Both the position numbers and the translations under genes were made by a program. From NCBI GenBank assembly GCA_015654535.1, contig JAATGU010000022.1, positions 1 to 34,555 of the forward strand: a stretch of 34,555 nt of DNA, given 5' to 3'. Numbering within the stretch: position 1 is the stretch's first letter; each line of letters begins with the position of its first letter. Under the pieces are notes generated by a model, which saw only the letters and a list, made by a program, of their open reading frames with translations, did no database searches and had not been told where the DNA came from. This document shows positions 33,884 to 34,555 of this stretch, one piece after another. This DNA comes from Bacteroidales bacterium (lineage in GTDB: Bacteria > Bacteroidota > Bacteroidia > Bacteroidales > Bacteroidaceae).

Positions 33884-34378
33884 TTATTTTTTATAATCGT
33901 AACATAAAGCTTCTTCCCACTCTTTTCTCTTTATCTCAAAGCTTTTCATGGCATTAGCCGGACTGGTGGAGGGCATTACCCGATAATCAATCCCAGGCAA
34001 CTGACCATACGCCTTAAGAAAATACTTATAGCTATTCTGCCCGTTGAATATAAGCATCTTCACATGAGGGTGCTCTCTAAGCAATGTAGGAAAATCATTG
34101 AAAGATTCGTCTTTGATCCGACTATCCAGACTCCCCTCCCGCTTACAAGAGGCCAGAATGTCCCATAGTCCAATGCCGTGACGTTTTGCTGTAACCACTT
34201 TATCGTCATAATCCAAAGGAACACGTCCATCTTCAAAAACAGAAAAAAGTATTTTCCAGAATTGATTCCGTGGATGTCCGTAATATTGCCCAAACCGAAG
34301 TGAGTCTACACTTGGCATGGTGCCCACCACCATTCGGGTGGTTCCCATCTCTATAATAGGTGAAAAACTACTAATCAT
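33884..34378 (-). CDS. DNA-deoxyinosine (hypoxanthine) glycosylase, UDG family 6
   Basis: A 164-residue protein of the uracil-DNA glycosylase superfamily. GTMPS at 19-23 begins the catalytic-loop region, YYGHPRNQFW at 32-41 is the diagnostic segment of the hypoxanthine-DNA glycosylase group, and PSTSPAN at 136-142 is the minor-groove/intercalation loop. It should remove deaminated adenine (hypoxanthine) from DNA. It is enclosed by the two inverted promoter modules, both of which read away from it. A good promoter of its own is not obvious in the 64 bases upstream of its ATG. Confidence 0.88.
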   Translation of the reverse strand: MISSFSPIIEMGTTRMVVGTMPSVDSLRFGQYYGHPRNQFWKILFSVFEDGRVPLDYDDKVVTAKRHGIGLWDILASCKREGSLDSRIKDESFNDFPTLLREHPHVKMLIFNGQNSYKYFLKAYGQLPGIDYRVMPSTSPANAMKSFEIKRKEWEEALCYDYKK

Positions 34379-34442
34379 TTTATGCTAAATCAATATATAT
34401 GTTTGTACTCACTATTTTGTATAAATGAACATTTGAGAGGTG

Positions 34443-34555
34443 CAAATATTAAATCATGTTATAAAACATACTTTTATTGCCAAAACATTTGGAGATCTCC
34501 AAAAAGGCTGTATCTTTGCAGTGTGTTTTTCATAGTATTAGATTTAAGGTTAACA
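34443..34555 (+). repeat. Right copy of the 113-base inverted promoter module
   Basis: This copy is the reverse complement of 33757-33869 except at four positions, and it is cut by the window edge right at TTAACA, so the true repeat may be longer. On the + strand it carries TTTG at 34488-34491, a 19-base spacer and TATCTTTG at 34511-34518. A perfect 16-base palindrome, TTTGGAGATCTCCAAA, spans 34488-34503. Confidence 0.9.
34488..34518 (+). promoter_or_regulatory. Consensus Bacteroides promoter, right copy
   Basis: TTTG at 34488-34491, exactly 19 bases, then TATCTTTG at 34511-34518. It reads out of the right edge of the window, so what it drives cannot be seen. The palindrome overlapping the -33 box could be a repressor or activator site. 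Confidence 0.85.

Overview
The window looks like a chromosomal segment of Bacteroides or a close relative (order Bacteroidales). The evidence is the repeated promoter form TAnnTTTG with an upstream TTTG/TTG about 19 bases away, the AT-rich DNA, and families typical of this group: DUF4248, the Bacteroides-type HU-like protein, DUF6660, DUF4923 and soluble hybrid kinases. I see no insertion sequence, CRISPR array or rRNA. There is one tRNA (Asp). The species cannot be told from the sequence by eye.

Layout. (1) 1-1,310: a module often seen beside Bacteroides surface-glycan loci, made of the start of an HU-like gene running off the left edge (its homology seems to change frame), a DUF4248 gene, and a 128-base inverted repeat built of 9-base GCGTAGGGT units in a stretch that otherwise holds no convincing gene. 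(2) 1,311-11,967: an AT-rich glycan-assembly locus with an exported deacetylase-like protein, a Wzx-type flippase, two GT2 and four GT4-type glycosyltransferases. One GT4 gene is reversed against the rest. (3) 11,975-19,080: DNA that is visibly less AT-rich, with a membrane GT2 enzyme, a four-PAS hybrid kinase, a membrane-anchored EEP-family protein and, on the other strand, a REC-first kinase and a UDP-glucuronate decarboxylase. (4) 19,420-22,852: a metal-uptake or metal-handling operon (Cys-rich DUF6660 protein, TonB-dependent receptor, HMA-CDF cation transporter). (5) 22,941-25,244: tRNA-Asp, a PLP aminotransferase and a YqgE/AlgH protein. (6) 29,582 down to 25,236: recR, a membrane protein, a HAD protein, a radical SAM protein, a GT2 enzyme and a GNAT enzyme, probably one transcript. 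(7) 29,655-32,336: a sodium:solute symporter, the EngB GTPase and a DUF4923 protein. (8) 33,624 down to 32,462: riboflavin synthase and a nitroreductase. (9) 33,724-34,555: a DNA-deoxyinosine glycosylase gene enclosed by two 113-base inverted copies of an outward-firing promoter module.

How the genes work together. Region 2 plus the GT2 enzyme at 11,975 and the decarboxylase at 18,145 could supply a xylose-containing surface glycan exported by the flippase. No Wzy polymerase or initiating sugar-phosphate transferase is present here, so the pathway must be completed elsewhere or differs from the standard one. The structure I find most worth following up is the pair of near-identical outward promoters at the right end. 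The left one fits the Bacteroides consensus exactly and is followed within about 60 bases by a strong terminator, so it looks like a small-RNA gene or a short leader rather than a normal gene promoter.
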